64,000 bases of DNA. Origin: Prorocentrum cordatum (Eukaryota > Sar > Dinophyceae > Prorocentrales > Prorocentraceae). The notes below the pieces were generated by a model. That model did not search any database, was not told where the DNA came from, and saw only the letters and a list, made by a program, of their open reading frames with translations. Shown here piece by piece: positions 54,746 to 64,000 of the stretch (position 1 is its first letter; each line of letters starts with the position of its first letter). Where the stretch lies: positions 1-64,000 of the forward strand of contig CAUYUJ010015849.1 of assembly GCA_963575745.1 (NCBI GenBank), read 5' to 3'. The position numbers and the translations under genes were made by a program.

Positions 54746-56737
54746 ATGCGGCACATGACCGGTCGCACCTTCGCGTGGCTCAAAGGCGAGTCGACTTCCC
54801 GCGTGGACTGCTCCCTCCAGACCCGCGAGGGTGAGTGGGTGTCGGGGCGCGCTGCTTTAGACCTTCTCCAGCAGCACTGGCACGAGCACTACCGCAAAAT
54901 CCAAGAGCGCCCGACTGACTTGGCTGGATACCAACGTCATTTTGGCCAGCGCGTCACGCTGATGCACGACAGGATCGAGGCAGAGTATCAGAAACTACCC
55001 GCGGACATCCGTGACACTGTCCGTGATGGAGCCTTCAGCGAGCCCACGGTGCACGAACTGCGGCGCTCGCTCCGAAAAATGAAGCATACAGCTGCTGGGT
55101 TGGATGGTTGGCAGGCGCGTGAACTTCGTGATCTGCCAGACGCGGCGCTGGAGGAGCTGCTGGCGCTGTGCCGTGCGGCCGAGCAGCATTCGGCGTGGCC
55201 CCGTGCCTTGTTGCGATGGCGGCAGTGCCACATCCCGAAGACAGCAGACAGCTTCGTACACAAGATGCGCCCCATCAGTGTCAGCAGCTCCGTGGTACGC
55301 GCGTGGAGCCGAATAAGGGCACCGCAGTTGGCGACCCACTTGTTGCCTGGCTTCCCGCAGGCGCAGGCGGACGGGCTTCCAGGCCGCCGGCTCGAGGAAC
55401 TGATAGACCCGCTCTTGGACAAGTTGGAGCGCACCTGCATGGCACAGGAGCTCACCGAAAGCATTGACGACGCCGACGAGCTTGAGGCCGCGCTAGATTC
55501 CCCTGCGCTGCGGGGCGTCTGGCCGCGCATCTTCACCCGCAGTTGGGACTTCGAGGCTGCTTTCGACACGGTCCACCCGACCCTGGTGCGGACTTTGATG
55601 GTTCAGACTGGAGTGCCGCAAGATATCGCAGACAGTGTTCACAGTGTCTGGGGCGCCCAGGCCCGCTTCGTTGAGCTCGGCGGGAAGGTGCACCCGACGC
55701 CGCTTGAAGTGACCGCCAGTATGCCGCAGGGGTGCCCAGTGGCTATGATTGCAATGGCCCTAGTGCTTGGTCCGCCGACCCTGGAGGCGCAAGCCCGGGC
55801 CCCAGATGCTGAATTATGCGTTTACGCCGACGACCGCACTTGCGGCGCCCGCACACAACACGAGATAGGGCAGGTTGAGCAGGTATGGGCTGCCCTCGAG
55901 GCCACCACCGCCATGCGTAGCAACAGTGACAAGCAGGCGGATTTCGTCATCGAGGTGGTCCGCCCCAGGCAGGCGCAGCGCAAGAGGCAGCGTACGCAGA
56001 TGCTCCGCGGTACCGGCGAGGACGGCCAGATCCGCCTGCTCGGTTTCGACGTCCTCCTCGGGAAGGGAACGGTGCTGTCAGTCAGAGAGAAGCGCCGACT
56101 GGACGCCTTCTACACCACGGTCCGCCGGGCAGGTCTCCTACCAGTCGGCCACCGCTGTCGAAGGCAGCTGGTAGCGAGTTGCGCCGTGGCGGCCATGACA
56201 TGGCCTATGATCCTCAGATGGCTCAGTGCTTCCGCCATCCGGCGTATGAGCTCTGCAGTGCGAGCCGCAGTTGCCGCGGGACGCTGGAGGTCGGGCTCCG
56301 CGCATTTGAAAGACCTGCTCCTCGTGCAACACCGTGCCTCCCCGCTCTACGCCCTCGCGCACCGAGTGTGGAGTGTGATCCAGGCACGCGTGGCACGAAG
56401 CGGCGCCGAGGGTGTTGAAAGCATGCTATCACTGCGGGCGGCGCACAACATGCAGTTTGCGGGTGCGACGGGCGCTCTGCTGCACTATATGCGGTTGCTG
56501 CGGTGGCAGTGGTCAGATGGAGGGCGCACTTTTGTCGCCGAGGAGGGGCGGGGCCTACGCGTGTCGCTCCACACCGGCGCTCACATCAGGAGTCACGCTC
56601 TACGACACCATCAGAGATCCAGGCAATGGAGCGCCTTCCTTGCCTCTGACCGCCGAGACAGCCGATCATGTGCCCAGGCGCCGCCCGTGTACGACCACGT
56701 AGCGGGCCTGCGCGCCATGAAGCTGGTCGACAAGTGA
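54746..56737 (+). CDS. LINE-B reverse transcriptase
   Basis: 663 uninterrupted codons. Visible motifs: 'HTAAGLDGWQARELRDLP' (motif 0-1), 'RPISVSSSVVRAWSRI' (motif 2), palm A 'RSWDFEAAFDTVHPTLV', palm B 'MPQGCPVAMIAM', palm C 'CVYADDRTCG' (55823-55834), and motif D/E 'LLGFDVLLGKG'. The set is complete, so RT activity is possible from sequence alone. It is in frame with the endonuclease across TAG 54677. A further Cys/His cluster 'CTRCRTGAAAAAVHDFWSC' follows TGA 56735 in the same frame. The real start is upstream; the ATG at 54746 is only the first after the stop. Confidence 0.93.
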   Translation: MRHMTGRTFAWLKGESTSRVDCSLQTREGEWVSGRAALDLLQQHWHEHYRKIQERPTDLAGYQRHFGQRVTLMHDRIEAEYQKLPADIRDTVRDGAFSEPTVHELRRSLRKMKHTAAGLDGWQARELRDLPDAALEELLALCRAAEQHSAWPRALLRWRQCHIPKTADSFVHKMRPISVSSSVVRAWSRIRAPQLATHLLPGFPQAQADGLPGRRLEELIDPLLDKLERTCMAQELTESIDDADELEAALDSPALRGVWPRIFTRSWDFEAAFDTVHPTLVRTLMVQTGVPQDIADSVHSVWGAQARFVELGGKVHPTPLEVTASMPQGCPVAMIAMALVLGPPTLEAQARAPDAELCVYADDRTCGARTQHEIGQVEQVWAALEATTAMRSNSDKQADFVIEVVRPRQAQRKRQRTQMLRGTGEDGQIRLLGFDVLLGKGTVLSVREKRRLDAFYTTVRRAGLLPVGHRCRRQLVASCAVAAMTWPMILRWLSASAIRRMSSAVRAAVAAGRWRSGSAHLKDLLLVQHRASPLYALAHRVWSVIQARVARSGAEGVESMLSLRAAHNMQFAGATGALLHYMRLLRWQWSDGGRTFVAEEGRGLRVSLHTGAHIRSHALRHHQRSRQWSAFLASDRRDSRSCAQAPPVYDHVAGLRAMKLVDK

Positions 56738-57834
56738 GGGGAGGACGCCAGCCACGCCGCGTGTGTGCTCCTCGGGGACTACTGGAGCGAGGCCCGTTTG
56801 GCCAAGAGCAAGGGCGAGCCCATCCCTGCGTGCACGAGGTGCAGGACAGGCGCGGCAGCCGCAGCAGTGCACGACTTTTGGAGCTGCCTTTTTTCAGCAG
56901 ATGGCGGCGTGCCATCCAGGTGCCGAGGGCAACTTTGACACAACGGACGGGGTGGCCGACACGGCCGCTCCGCACCCAGCGGGAGGCCGTGGAGTTCGAG
57001 ACCCGTATCATCTTCATGGCTCAGGTGCGGGCCTGCACCTCCCGCGCGCGACATCTTCTACATCCACCTCCCCAGTCCCGCGGTGCTGCCGCCGTGGCGA
57101 TGGAAGAGGGGGGGGAGGACGACGACGACGACTGCGGCTCCCTGTCGGACCTCTTCACACCTGATGACGATGATGTCATGAAGCAAGGGTGTCCGTCGGA
57201 CCTCTTCACACCTGATGACGAGAGCACGCAAGTAGCTCAGCAGCAGCAGCAGCAACGCCAGCAGCACAGACCAGCAGCTCACCAGCACGACCACCAGCAG
57301 CACAGACATCACGACATCCACATCAAGTCAGCACCCTCACAGCAGAAGCATCAAGACATCCACAAACGACCTGGACGCGGAGGCTCTGCGCAACCAGAGC
57401 TCGTATGTCACGGAATACCCCTTCGCAGGGGCACGTCCACATCAGCACCGCGACATCACGACATCAACATCAAGCCTGTACCACGACAGCAGCGACACGA
57501 CTGCAGCAGCACGCCGACGGCATCAGCTCGACTACGACCAGACAGCAGTCAGCACCAGGACATCTGCTTTCCACCACCTGCTCCACTACCAGCACCACTA
57601 CCACCAGCACCACATCAGCACGACCATCAGCAGCTCCACCACGAGCACCACGACCGCCAGCACCACCAGCTCCTCAGTCGCAGCAACAGCTGTCGCAGCA
57701 CCCTCTCTGGGATCAGCGACGCGTTGACAACATTCACCTTGGAGTCGCGGCAGCGCCCCCGACGGGGCTTCCGGCGGGCCCGTCCCCCCGACGACCTCCC
57801 CGAGGTCGACTGCAGGCGGCGCCGCCTGCAGTGA
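56738..57834 (+). other. LINE-B 3' region
   Basis: Holds the Cys/His motif (56800-56890, in the RT frame), an acidic duplicated segment ('GSLSDLFTPDD' and 'GCPSDLFTPDD'), a CAG run at 57238-57290 and direct repeat copy B. A frame from 56668 to 57834 runs through it, but its first part is a shadow of the RT frame. Confidence 0.6.
57305..57569 (+). repeat. 265-bp direct repeat, copy B
   Basis: Partner of 53049-53313 with no indels. It lies 0.6 kb after the RT stop. Confidence 0.93.
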
Positions 57835-57989
57835 GCTCCTCATCGAGCTCTTGGCTGTGTACACACCAAGATCACCACCAAGCTAAGACGAAGCATACGC
57901 CACAAACACCCCGTTCACCCCTCGCTCTGTTTCGAGGTACTCTTCGTCACCCTACCGATCCTGCTTGTGATCCTGCTCATCTGCCTCCC

Positions 57990-58450
57990 CTCGTCATGCT
58001 CCTCCTCCCCCTCATCCACCTCCTCCTCCTCCTCCTCCTCATTCTCCTTCTCTCCCTGTCCCGTCCTTCCCTCATCCTCTTGCTCCTTCTCCTCCTACTC
58101 CGTATAATGTTCCTGTCCTTTCTCCCTCCGCCCGTCTCCCACCCTCACCCTTACCCTCCAACCCCCCTCCCACTCGTCTTCCGCCATGCTGCTCCAGACC
58201 CTCCGCCACGTACTCCTCGTTGCCGCCCGCAACACCTATCTCAGCCCCCTCACTCCTCACTCTTCCCCCTGATCCCGAGCCTCCTGGTATTACTCCACCC
58301 CCTCCTCCCCCTCCCTTCTCCACGCCTGGAACCTCCCCCGCGCACTCCCCCATCTTACCTCCTGACTCTCTTCTACTCTTCACCGCCCTCCTTCCCATCC
58401 GTATCGTCCTCAGCCTCCTCCTCCTCCTCCTCCTCCTCCTCCTCCTCCTG
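57990..58450 (+). repeat. CTC-rich pyrimidine tract
   Basis: Two CTC runs (58015-58080 and 58405-58450) within pyrimidine-rich DNA, between LINE-B and LINE fragment E. Confidence 0.85.
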
Positions 58451-58619
58451 TCTCACAACTGTACTGGCCATGCAAATGTGTCGCAGGGATCCAGCGGTCG
58501 AGCTTCGTCGACAGCTCGTTTTTGAATTTCTGTTGATGTGAAAATCCTCGCCCGACCTTCATCTAGCAAGCTTGGAAGTCTCTGACCCCTCGGCCCTGGA
58601 ACACCACCCATCATTGGAG

Positions 58620-60123
58620 GAGGGTGAGGGGCCCTGTCGGCGCGGTTGTTGCCACTTTGTATGAGGCCGGGTGGATCCCGTCGGCGGCCGACTCCTGGCG
58701 CAGGCCCATCCAGAGTTCGAACGAGATCTGGAGGCTCCCCCGTGCTGACGAGCCGGGTTTCGAGCAAGGTGATGCCAATTTCACCGAGCTGCTTGACGAC
58801 CTGGCTCAGGACCTCACGTCCCAGCTCTGGACCCGCGCTTCAGACCACTACGAAGGAAAGGGTTTGGGGTCGGCGGGAAGGGGGGATGTGCTCTTGGCGG
58901 GGAGGGAGATCAACCGATCGGTAACAGCTGGCGAATTCGATCTTGTAGGTTTGCAGAATGCTGCCTTCTCGGGGGGACCAAAGTCCGCCAGGCGAGCTGT
59001 GGTTACGGCGTTGGTACCTTGTGCCCTCGCTGCCAGCAAGAACCTGAAACGCTGGTTCACCAGATCTGGAGATGCCCGTGCAGCATAGGCCCCGAATTTG
59101 ATAGCATCGGGTCCCTTGTCAGCCAGGCCGAGACCCAACACAAGCAATGTCCGGCGTTGTGGCTCAGGGGTATCACGCCCGTGTCGTACCCGCACCCGCC
59201 GAGATTTCACGAGGAAAAGCAGGAGGCTCTCGGACCCACTTCGATCACCGAGGCGCGTCCCCACCCCACGTACGCGCGTGTCGTGGTTTTCGGCGACGGG
59301 TCGGGGGGGGGGTGCACAGCTCGGACCCTCGGCGGCGGAGGTGCGGTACGGCGATTCTTGTGTTGGGGAGTTGGCCGGAGGCCTCTCTTCTCCCCTCGGA
59401 TGCCGAAGGCGAATCGTTCCTCGCTCAGAGCTGCTCGCGTTTGCGCTTGCTCTTGAACGTGTAGCAAGCCCCATGGTTTTTTGTTACTGATCACGAGCCC
59501 TTGGTCAAGGCTTGGACCAGTGGCAGACACGAGCGAAACAATGGGGCCAATCAAAATCTGTGGTCTAGGATCCGAGTTGCCTTCCGGGGCCGTTCGGAGG
59601 TCAGCATTAAATGGATTCTTCTCACTTGTCAGACGAAGAATCCCCTGCCCTTGCAGGGGAGCGCGACCCCTTCCTAATTCTGGGCAATGTCTTGGCCGAT
59701 CGGGAAGCGGGGTTGGCGGCTGACTTGGGGCGGGAGTCGGTTCGGCAGGGCGAGCCGGACACGGATCATTGGGATGCCATCGGCACCGTGGTCCGAGCTC
59801 GGGCTAGGAAGGCGCTGGCCTTGGCCGCGTCCGCCGACCCGTGGAGCGGGGAGCGGCATCGACGCGAGCGAGTGCTAGCGCCTTCCGCTGAAAATTTGGC
59901 GATTCTGAATACGTCCCTCGCGTTTTCCATGTGTGGATCCAAATGGAAGTGTAGCCGTTGTCCCTTGCTGGTGCCGCAAGGCAGGATCGTGAGGGTAGCA
60001 GCGACAACCTGCCGAGGCCCTCCAGATCGCGACGAGATCGTGGCGGGGACGCGGGCGGAGCTCGTTCCCGGTAGGACCACCCATCCTTCTCATACGCCGC
60101 AGCGTTGGGATCGGTCAGAGTGA
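58620..60123 (+). pseudogene. LINE fragment E: RT C-terminus and RNase H
   Basis: The 5' end is truncated. It begins with the thumb region ('GPVGAVVATLYEAGW', 'LWTRASDHYEGKGL'), then, with frame changes near 59000, the RT-associated finger 'CPRCQQEPETLVHQIWRCPC'. RNase H follows in several frames: Asp in 'VVFGDGSGG', Glu in 'RSELLAFALAL', Asp in 'VTDHEPLVKAW', His in 'SSHLSDEE' and Asp in 'GNVLADREAGL'. The C-terminus has 'CGSKWKCSRCPLLV', a finger like those ending other dinoflagellate LINEs. It ends about 100 bp before a large repeat field. Confidence 0.75.
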
Positions 60124-60894
60124 GGGGGGCCGAACGGTCATTCATTGACCGTGGGTGCGTGGCTGAAAAGGGAATCCGTGGTGAGGATTATGCTTGTTGT
60201 GTTGTTGTTGGTGTTGAATTCTCATTTCTGAAGAATGATTATTGTTGATCCCCCTCACCAGTGCATACTGTTTTTCTCAATCAAAGTGTGCACCTCGACG
60301 CTCGCACCCGATTTGTTGTCAGGGAAAGTCTTGATGCCCAAACTGGGCACCAGGCCCCCGGGATTACAACAACAAGGGCTCCCGCCTGAGACTTCCTCGA
60401 AATTTACTCAGGACCCCCGCTCCTGAGACTTCCTCACAATTTGCTCAGGATCGGTGCTCCCGCCTTTTGACCCCCTCGCAATTTAGTCAAGACCCCCGCT
60501 CCCATTTGAGACTTCCTCACAAGTTACTCAAGAACGGTGCTCCCGCTTGAGACTTCCTCGCAAAATAACCAAGACTTCCTTGCAATTTACACAGAACCCC
60601 CGCTCCCGCCAGAGAACCCTTCACATTTTACTCTGGACTTGCGCTCTCGCCTGCGACGCCCATGCAATGTATTCAGAAATCGCGCCTGCGACGCTCAGGA
60701 AAAACGCTGCGCCAAGGACGCCGTCACACCTCACTTAATAATAATCGCGCTGTCGCCATACTCAGGCATCCCGCTTGAATGTCCCATCCGCCCGACCCGC
60801 CCGTCAGGGGATCGCCCGCCCGTCGCGGGCTCCCGCCCGAGATTTCCTTCAGGACCGGCGCTTTCGCCTAGGACTTCTCCGAACGTTCACGCTC

Positions 60895-61068
60895 GTACCT
60901 TCCTGCTCCTCCTCCCTCTCCCTCCTCCCTCCTCCCTCCTCTCCTCCCTTCTCTCTCCTTCTTCTCTTCTCTCATCCTTTTGCCTCTGTGCCCTATCCCC
61001 TCTCCCTCCTCTCCCTCCTCCCTTTTCCCTCCCCTCTCCTGCCTCCTCCCTCCCTCTTTCTTTATTTG

Positions 61069-61099
<31 letters not shown>

Positions 61100-61175
61100 T
61101 TTTTCCCTCTCTCTCTCTCTCTCTTTCTCCGCCTCTCTGATGTCTTTCTCTCCCTCTCTCTCTCTCTCGGGGGGG
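60895..61175 (+). repeat. CT-rich tract
   Basis: Pyrimidine-rich DNA ending in CT microsatellite at about 61070-61170. Confidence 0.85.
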
Positions 61176-61379
61176 GAGGGAAGGGCGGTCCCCGGCACTC
61201 AGGGAGCAACCAGGCCCGGGCAGGGCAGCTGGCGGCGGCTCCCTGGTGCCAAACCACACCGGCGGCCCGCGCGGGACAGGAACGCCAGAGAATTAATTAT
61301 TAATCAAGACAGCACTCGGAAGAGCAAGGGGAGGGGGAAGCGGGAGGAGCGACCGGTCGGAGGGGGGGAGGAAGGGGCA

Positions 61380-61700
61380 AGGGACGGGGGGCGGAGCGGT
61401 GGTCGAGGTGGTGGTCGTGGTAGCCGTCGTGGGCGCGGGGGCGGTGGTCGTAGTGGTGATCGTGGTGGTCTTGGAGGTCGTGGTGGTCGAGGTGGCAGCG
61501 GTCGTTGTCGTCGTGGTCGCTCGCGGTGGTCGCAGTGGTCGTGGCGGTCGGCGAGCGTAGTGGTGGTGGGCGGGATTGCAGTAGTGGTCGTGGGGCGGCG
61601 GTCGTGGTGGTGGCCGTGGTTGTCGTAGTGGGTATGGGCGGGCGTGCTAGTAGTCGTCGTGGAAGTGGCGGTGGTCGCGTCGGAGCTTGTGGTCGTGGCG
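61380..61700 (+). repeat. GTGGTCGTGG minisatellite
   Basis: Degenerate repeats of 'GGTGGTCGTGGT' with G/T and C changes. Frames give Gly/Arg or Val tracts. Confidence 0.75.
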
Positions 61701-62907
61701 GTGGGTTGCTTAAGTCGCGCTCAGCAGCATTTCAGCGTTGCCGAACGCGAGGCACCGCTGAATCTTCCTCCACGCGGTAGAGATTACAGCGGACCTGTCG
61801 GCATCAGGCAAGTCCCGACCGTAGGAGCGCACGAAGGCGACCACCGGGCACATGTACGCCCACGAAGGATTGTCCGCCCGTTCAGGTTTGCCCGCCTGTC
61901 TAAGCCCGCCGCCCCCCGCAAAGAGAAAGAATACCCCCAAAGGGGGTGTGACCGAAGGCAAAAAGGGCGGGTATCGAGGGTGTGGGGGGGAACTCGTTTT
62001 GAATGACACGCGGGCAAGTAAGAGCGAACAAAATTAGAATGATTGTTGTTGTTGCTGTTGTTGTTGTTCTTTCTATACTCGATTCTACAGAATAATATTT
62101 GCTGATCTCTGGAAACGGTTCCGCGCGCTCTCGCCTCGACGCCGGCTACATGTTCGCTGAAAACGTGGTTCCCGCTCGAGCGTTGGCTTGACCCTAAATG
62201 TGGGCCCTTGGAGGCCCAGCTACGACAACAACGGCTCCCGCTCGATACCTCACAATATACCCCGAGACACCCTGGCCAGAGAGGCCCCCGAACTAAGGAA
62301 CGTCGCTCTCGCCCGAGACTTTCTCGTAATTCAACTACGTCGGCGGAGGCCCAGCCACGACGACAAGGGCTCCTGCTCGATACTTCCTCACGGTTTACTC
62401 CGAGAGCCCCTGGCCAAAAAGTCCCCCGAACTCAAGAACTGCACTCTCACTCGAGACTTGCCCGAAGTTCAAGCAAGTTGGAGGAGGCCCGGGCACGGCG
62501 ACAAGGGCTCCCGTTCGATATTTCTCGATAAGTATTCCGAGAGCCCTTGGCCAGAGAGGCCCCCGAACTAAGGAACGGCGCTCTCGCTCGAGACCTCTTC
62601 GCACTTCAGTCAGTGCCCGACAAGGAAGAGATTCCCCCCGAAAGGGGGTGCAATCGAAAACGATATGGGCGGGTATCGAAGGTTTCGGTATACGGAATGC
62701 AAGACACGCGTGCCAATAAGAGCGAGCCGTCGTAAAATGATTGTTGCTGTTGTGGTGGTTGTTGTTGTTGAGTGCGAATTACTAAACAACTACTACTGTT
62801 AGACCTCCCCAAGCGCTTTGGCGCTCTCGCCTCGGCGCCGGCTACATTTCATTGAAAACGAGGCTCACGCTCGAGCGGTTTGGGGGGGCACCAAAACAAC
62901 CCCCCCC

Positions 62908-62974
<67 letters not shown>

Positions 62975-62975
62975 C
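62908..62975 (+). repeat. (CAA)n microsatellite
   Basis: About 22 CAA triplets, within one block of the repeat field. Confidence 0.97.
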
Positions 62976-63871
62976 GCTCCCGCTACTCTTTCTCTCATCG
63001 GCGCCGCCACCCGCAACAACAACACTCCCGCTCGCCGCCGAAAACCGCCGTCCCGACAAAACCAGCGCTCCCGGCGACTCCCTTTTGAATTAGCACCGCT
63101 CCCAGCAAGAACAACGCTCCCGCTCGAGACTTCCTCCCTTTTCATATGGACGGTGCTGCTGTTCCTTGCCGCCGACAGCCCTCATCCCGACAAAACCACG
63201 ACTCCCGCTCGAGACTTCCTTCCTTCTTACTCAAGGTGGTGTTCCTCCTCGCCGCCGACAGCCGCCGTCCCAACAAAACCAGCGCTCCCGCTCGAGACTT
63301 CGTTTTGTGTTACGCTGGACTAGCGCCCTACTCTCTCTTCAGAATTGGCGCCGCTCCTAGCAACAACAGCGGCCCTGCTCGAGACTTCCTCCCTTTCTAT
63401 TCAGGGCCAGGTTTTTGCCTCGCCGCCGACAGCCCCCATCCCCATCAAGGCAATCATGTCGCTCGATATTTCCGTGTGTTTTACCCTTGGCTGGGGCCCC
63501 ACTGGCGGTCTCGCATCGTCGCAGCAAGGCGCGGGCATGTGTCTTCGAGGCGGGATATGTTGAAATTCCTCGGAGGAGGTGTTTGCAAGACCTCTTTGGG
63601 CGGGAGGTTTGGGAATGGGAATAACGGGCCCCTCTATAAAACAATAGTCCCCCATGATGGGGATGGTTATCATGATGGTCGCATGCTTCGTGTGGAAACA
63701 TCGCGCATGAAGGTAGAATGATTGTTGAACTCTCGCTCTTGAAGAATATGTTGATTCTCCCCCACCAATGCACATTTATTTTTTCAAGTGAAGTGCCCCT
63801 CCCGGGGCTCGCACCTTGTTTTTTGTCAATGAAAGTCTTCCTGCTCAAACTTGCCCCCTGGCCCCCGGGTT

Positions 63872-63926
<55 letters not shown>

Positions 63927-63927
63927 C
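63872..63927 (+). repeat. (CAA)n microsatellite
   Basis: About 18 CAA triplets at the same place in the next block, where the 60.3-kb block has only CAACAA. Confidence 0.97.
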
Positions 63928-64000
63928 GGCTCCCGCCTGAGACTTCCTCACAATTTAGCCAAGACCCCCGATCCCGCCCGAGACTTCCTCGCATTCTATT

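Larger units (their letters stand above)
47652..57834 (+). mobile_element. LINE-B: non-LTR retrotransposon with an OTU-like protease
   Basis: Ten-kb element in plus orientation: ORF1 region (47652-50760), OTU-like cysteine protease (50770-51310), C2H2-like fingers (51770-52600), AP endonuclease (53465-54180), RT (54746-56737), Cys/His motif (56800-56890) and a tail with a 265-bp direct repeat. Frames are 0, then 1, then 2, with in-frame TAG at 49203, 51015, 52606 and 54677. The outer limits are uncertain; CTC-rich tracts lie on both sides. No spliced leader or poly(A) was found. RNase H is not recognised. Confidence 0.82.
60230..64000 (+). repeat. Repeat field with related blocks of about 0.7-1 kb
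   Basis: A leader like 'GAATGATTGTTG' followed by 'TTCTTGAAGAAT'-type DNA, 'GCACCTCG...GCTCGCACC', 'CCCCCGGGTTACAACAAC' and then many 35-45-bp units around 'GCTCCCGCTCGAGACTTCCT' recurs near 60230, 62035, 62738 and 63718. A paired element 'CCCCCAAAGGGGGTG' plus 'GGGCGGGTATCGA' precedes two of them (61930, 62632). No coding function is recognised. Confidence 0.7.

Noticed and set aside
60895-61628. 363-codon ORF 60537-61628
   Set aside because: Translates CT tract and GTGGTCGTGG minisatellite; no domain.

Overview
This window is nuclear DNA of a dinoflagellate, and most of what can be recognised is retrotransposon and satellite sequence. The strongest taxonomic evidence is a perfect 22-of-22 match to the dinoflagellate mRNA spliced leader (dinoSL) at 36153-36174 on the minus strand. 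A high GC content, long CT and CTC microsatellites, many diverged tandem arrays, a degraded PPR gene, and LINE and Copia proteins of the dinoflagellate type agree with this. The genus cannot be fixed from the sequence; the GC-rich composition would suit a Prorocentrum-like genome, which is only a guess. No intact host gene was found with confidence. No tRNA, rRNA, snRNA, CRISPR array or bacterial-type signal was recognised.

Layout. 0.7-6.1 kb: an interspersed minisatellite family surrounding a decayed ten-unit PPR array (minus), with an 83-nt poly(T) tract. 6.1-14.9 kb: very GC-rich DNA interrupted by a full-length Copia LTR retrotransposon (minus; 312/313-bp LTRs, TG...CA ends, 5-bp GGCGG target duplication, tRNA-Met-like primer site). 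Its polyprotein has gag, protease, a methyltransferase-like segment, integrase, RT and RNase H, plus an unusual C-terminal membrane segment, and is broken by stops and frameshifts. 14.9-17.2 kb: an 89-90-bp satellite with a 408-bp higher-order repeat. 17.2-23.9 kb: purine or pyrimidine tracts, CAAGA-type minisatellites and a LINE endonuclease relic.

23.95-25.5 kb and 43.7-47.2 kb are two inverted copies of one composite repeat (TGAC microsatellite, array with a palindromic core, purine tract, about 600-bp tail); the second is split by a LINE fragment. Between them lie LINE-A (27.2-36.2 kb, minus), which begins exactly with the spliced leader and sits inside a CT/GA microsatellite, a fragment of a different LINE lineage (37.2-38.6 kb), and a gag-protease relic (41-42 kb).

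47.6-57.8 kb is LINE-B (plus): ORF1 with an OTU-like cysteine protease, C2H2-like fingers, AP endonuclease and RT, with a 265-bp direct repeat placed before the endonuclease and after the RT. A further LINE fragment (58.6-60.1 kb) and a repeat field with CAA microsatellites (60.2-64 kb) close the window.

The elements share one theme: reverse transcription and reinsertion, frequently next to pyrimidine-rich simple repeats. The spliced leader on LINE-A implies that a trans-spliced LINE mRNA was itself copied back into the genome.
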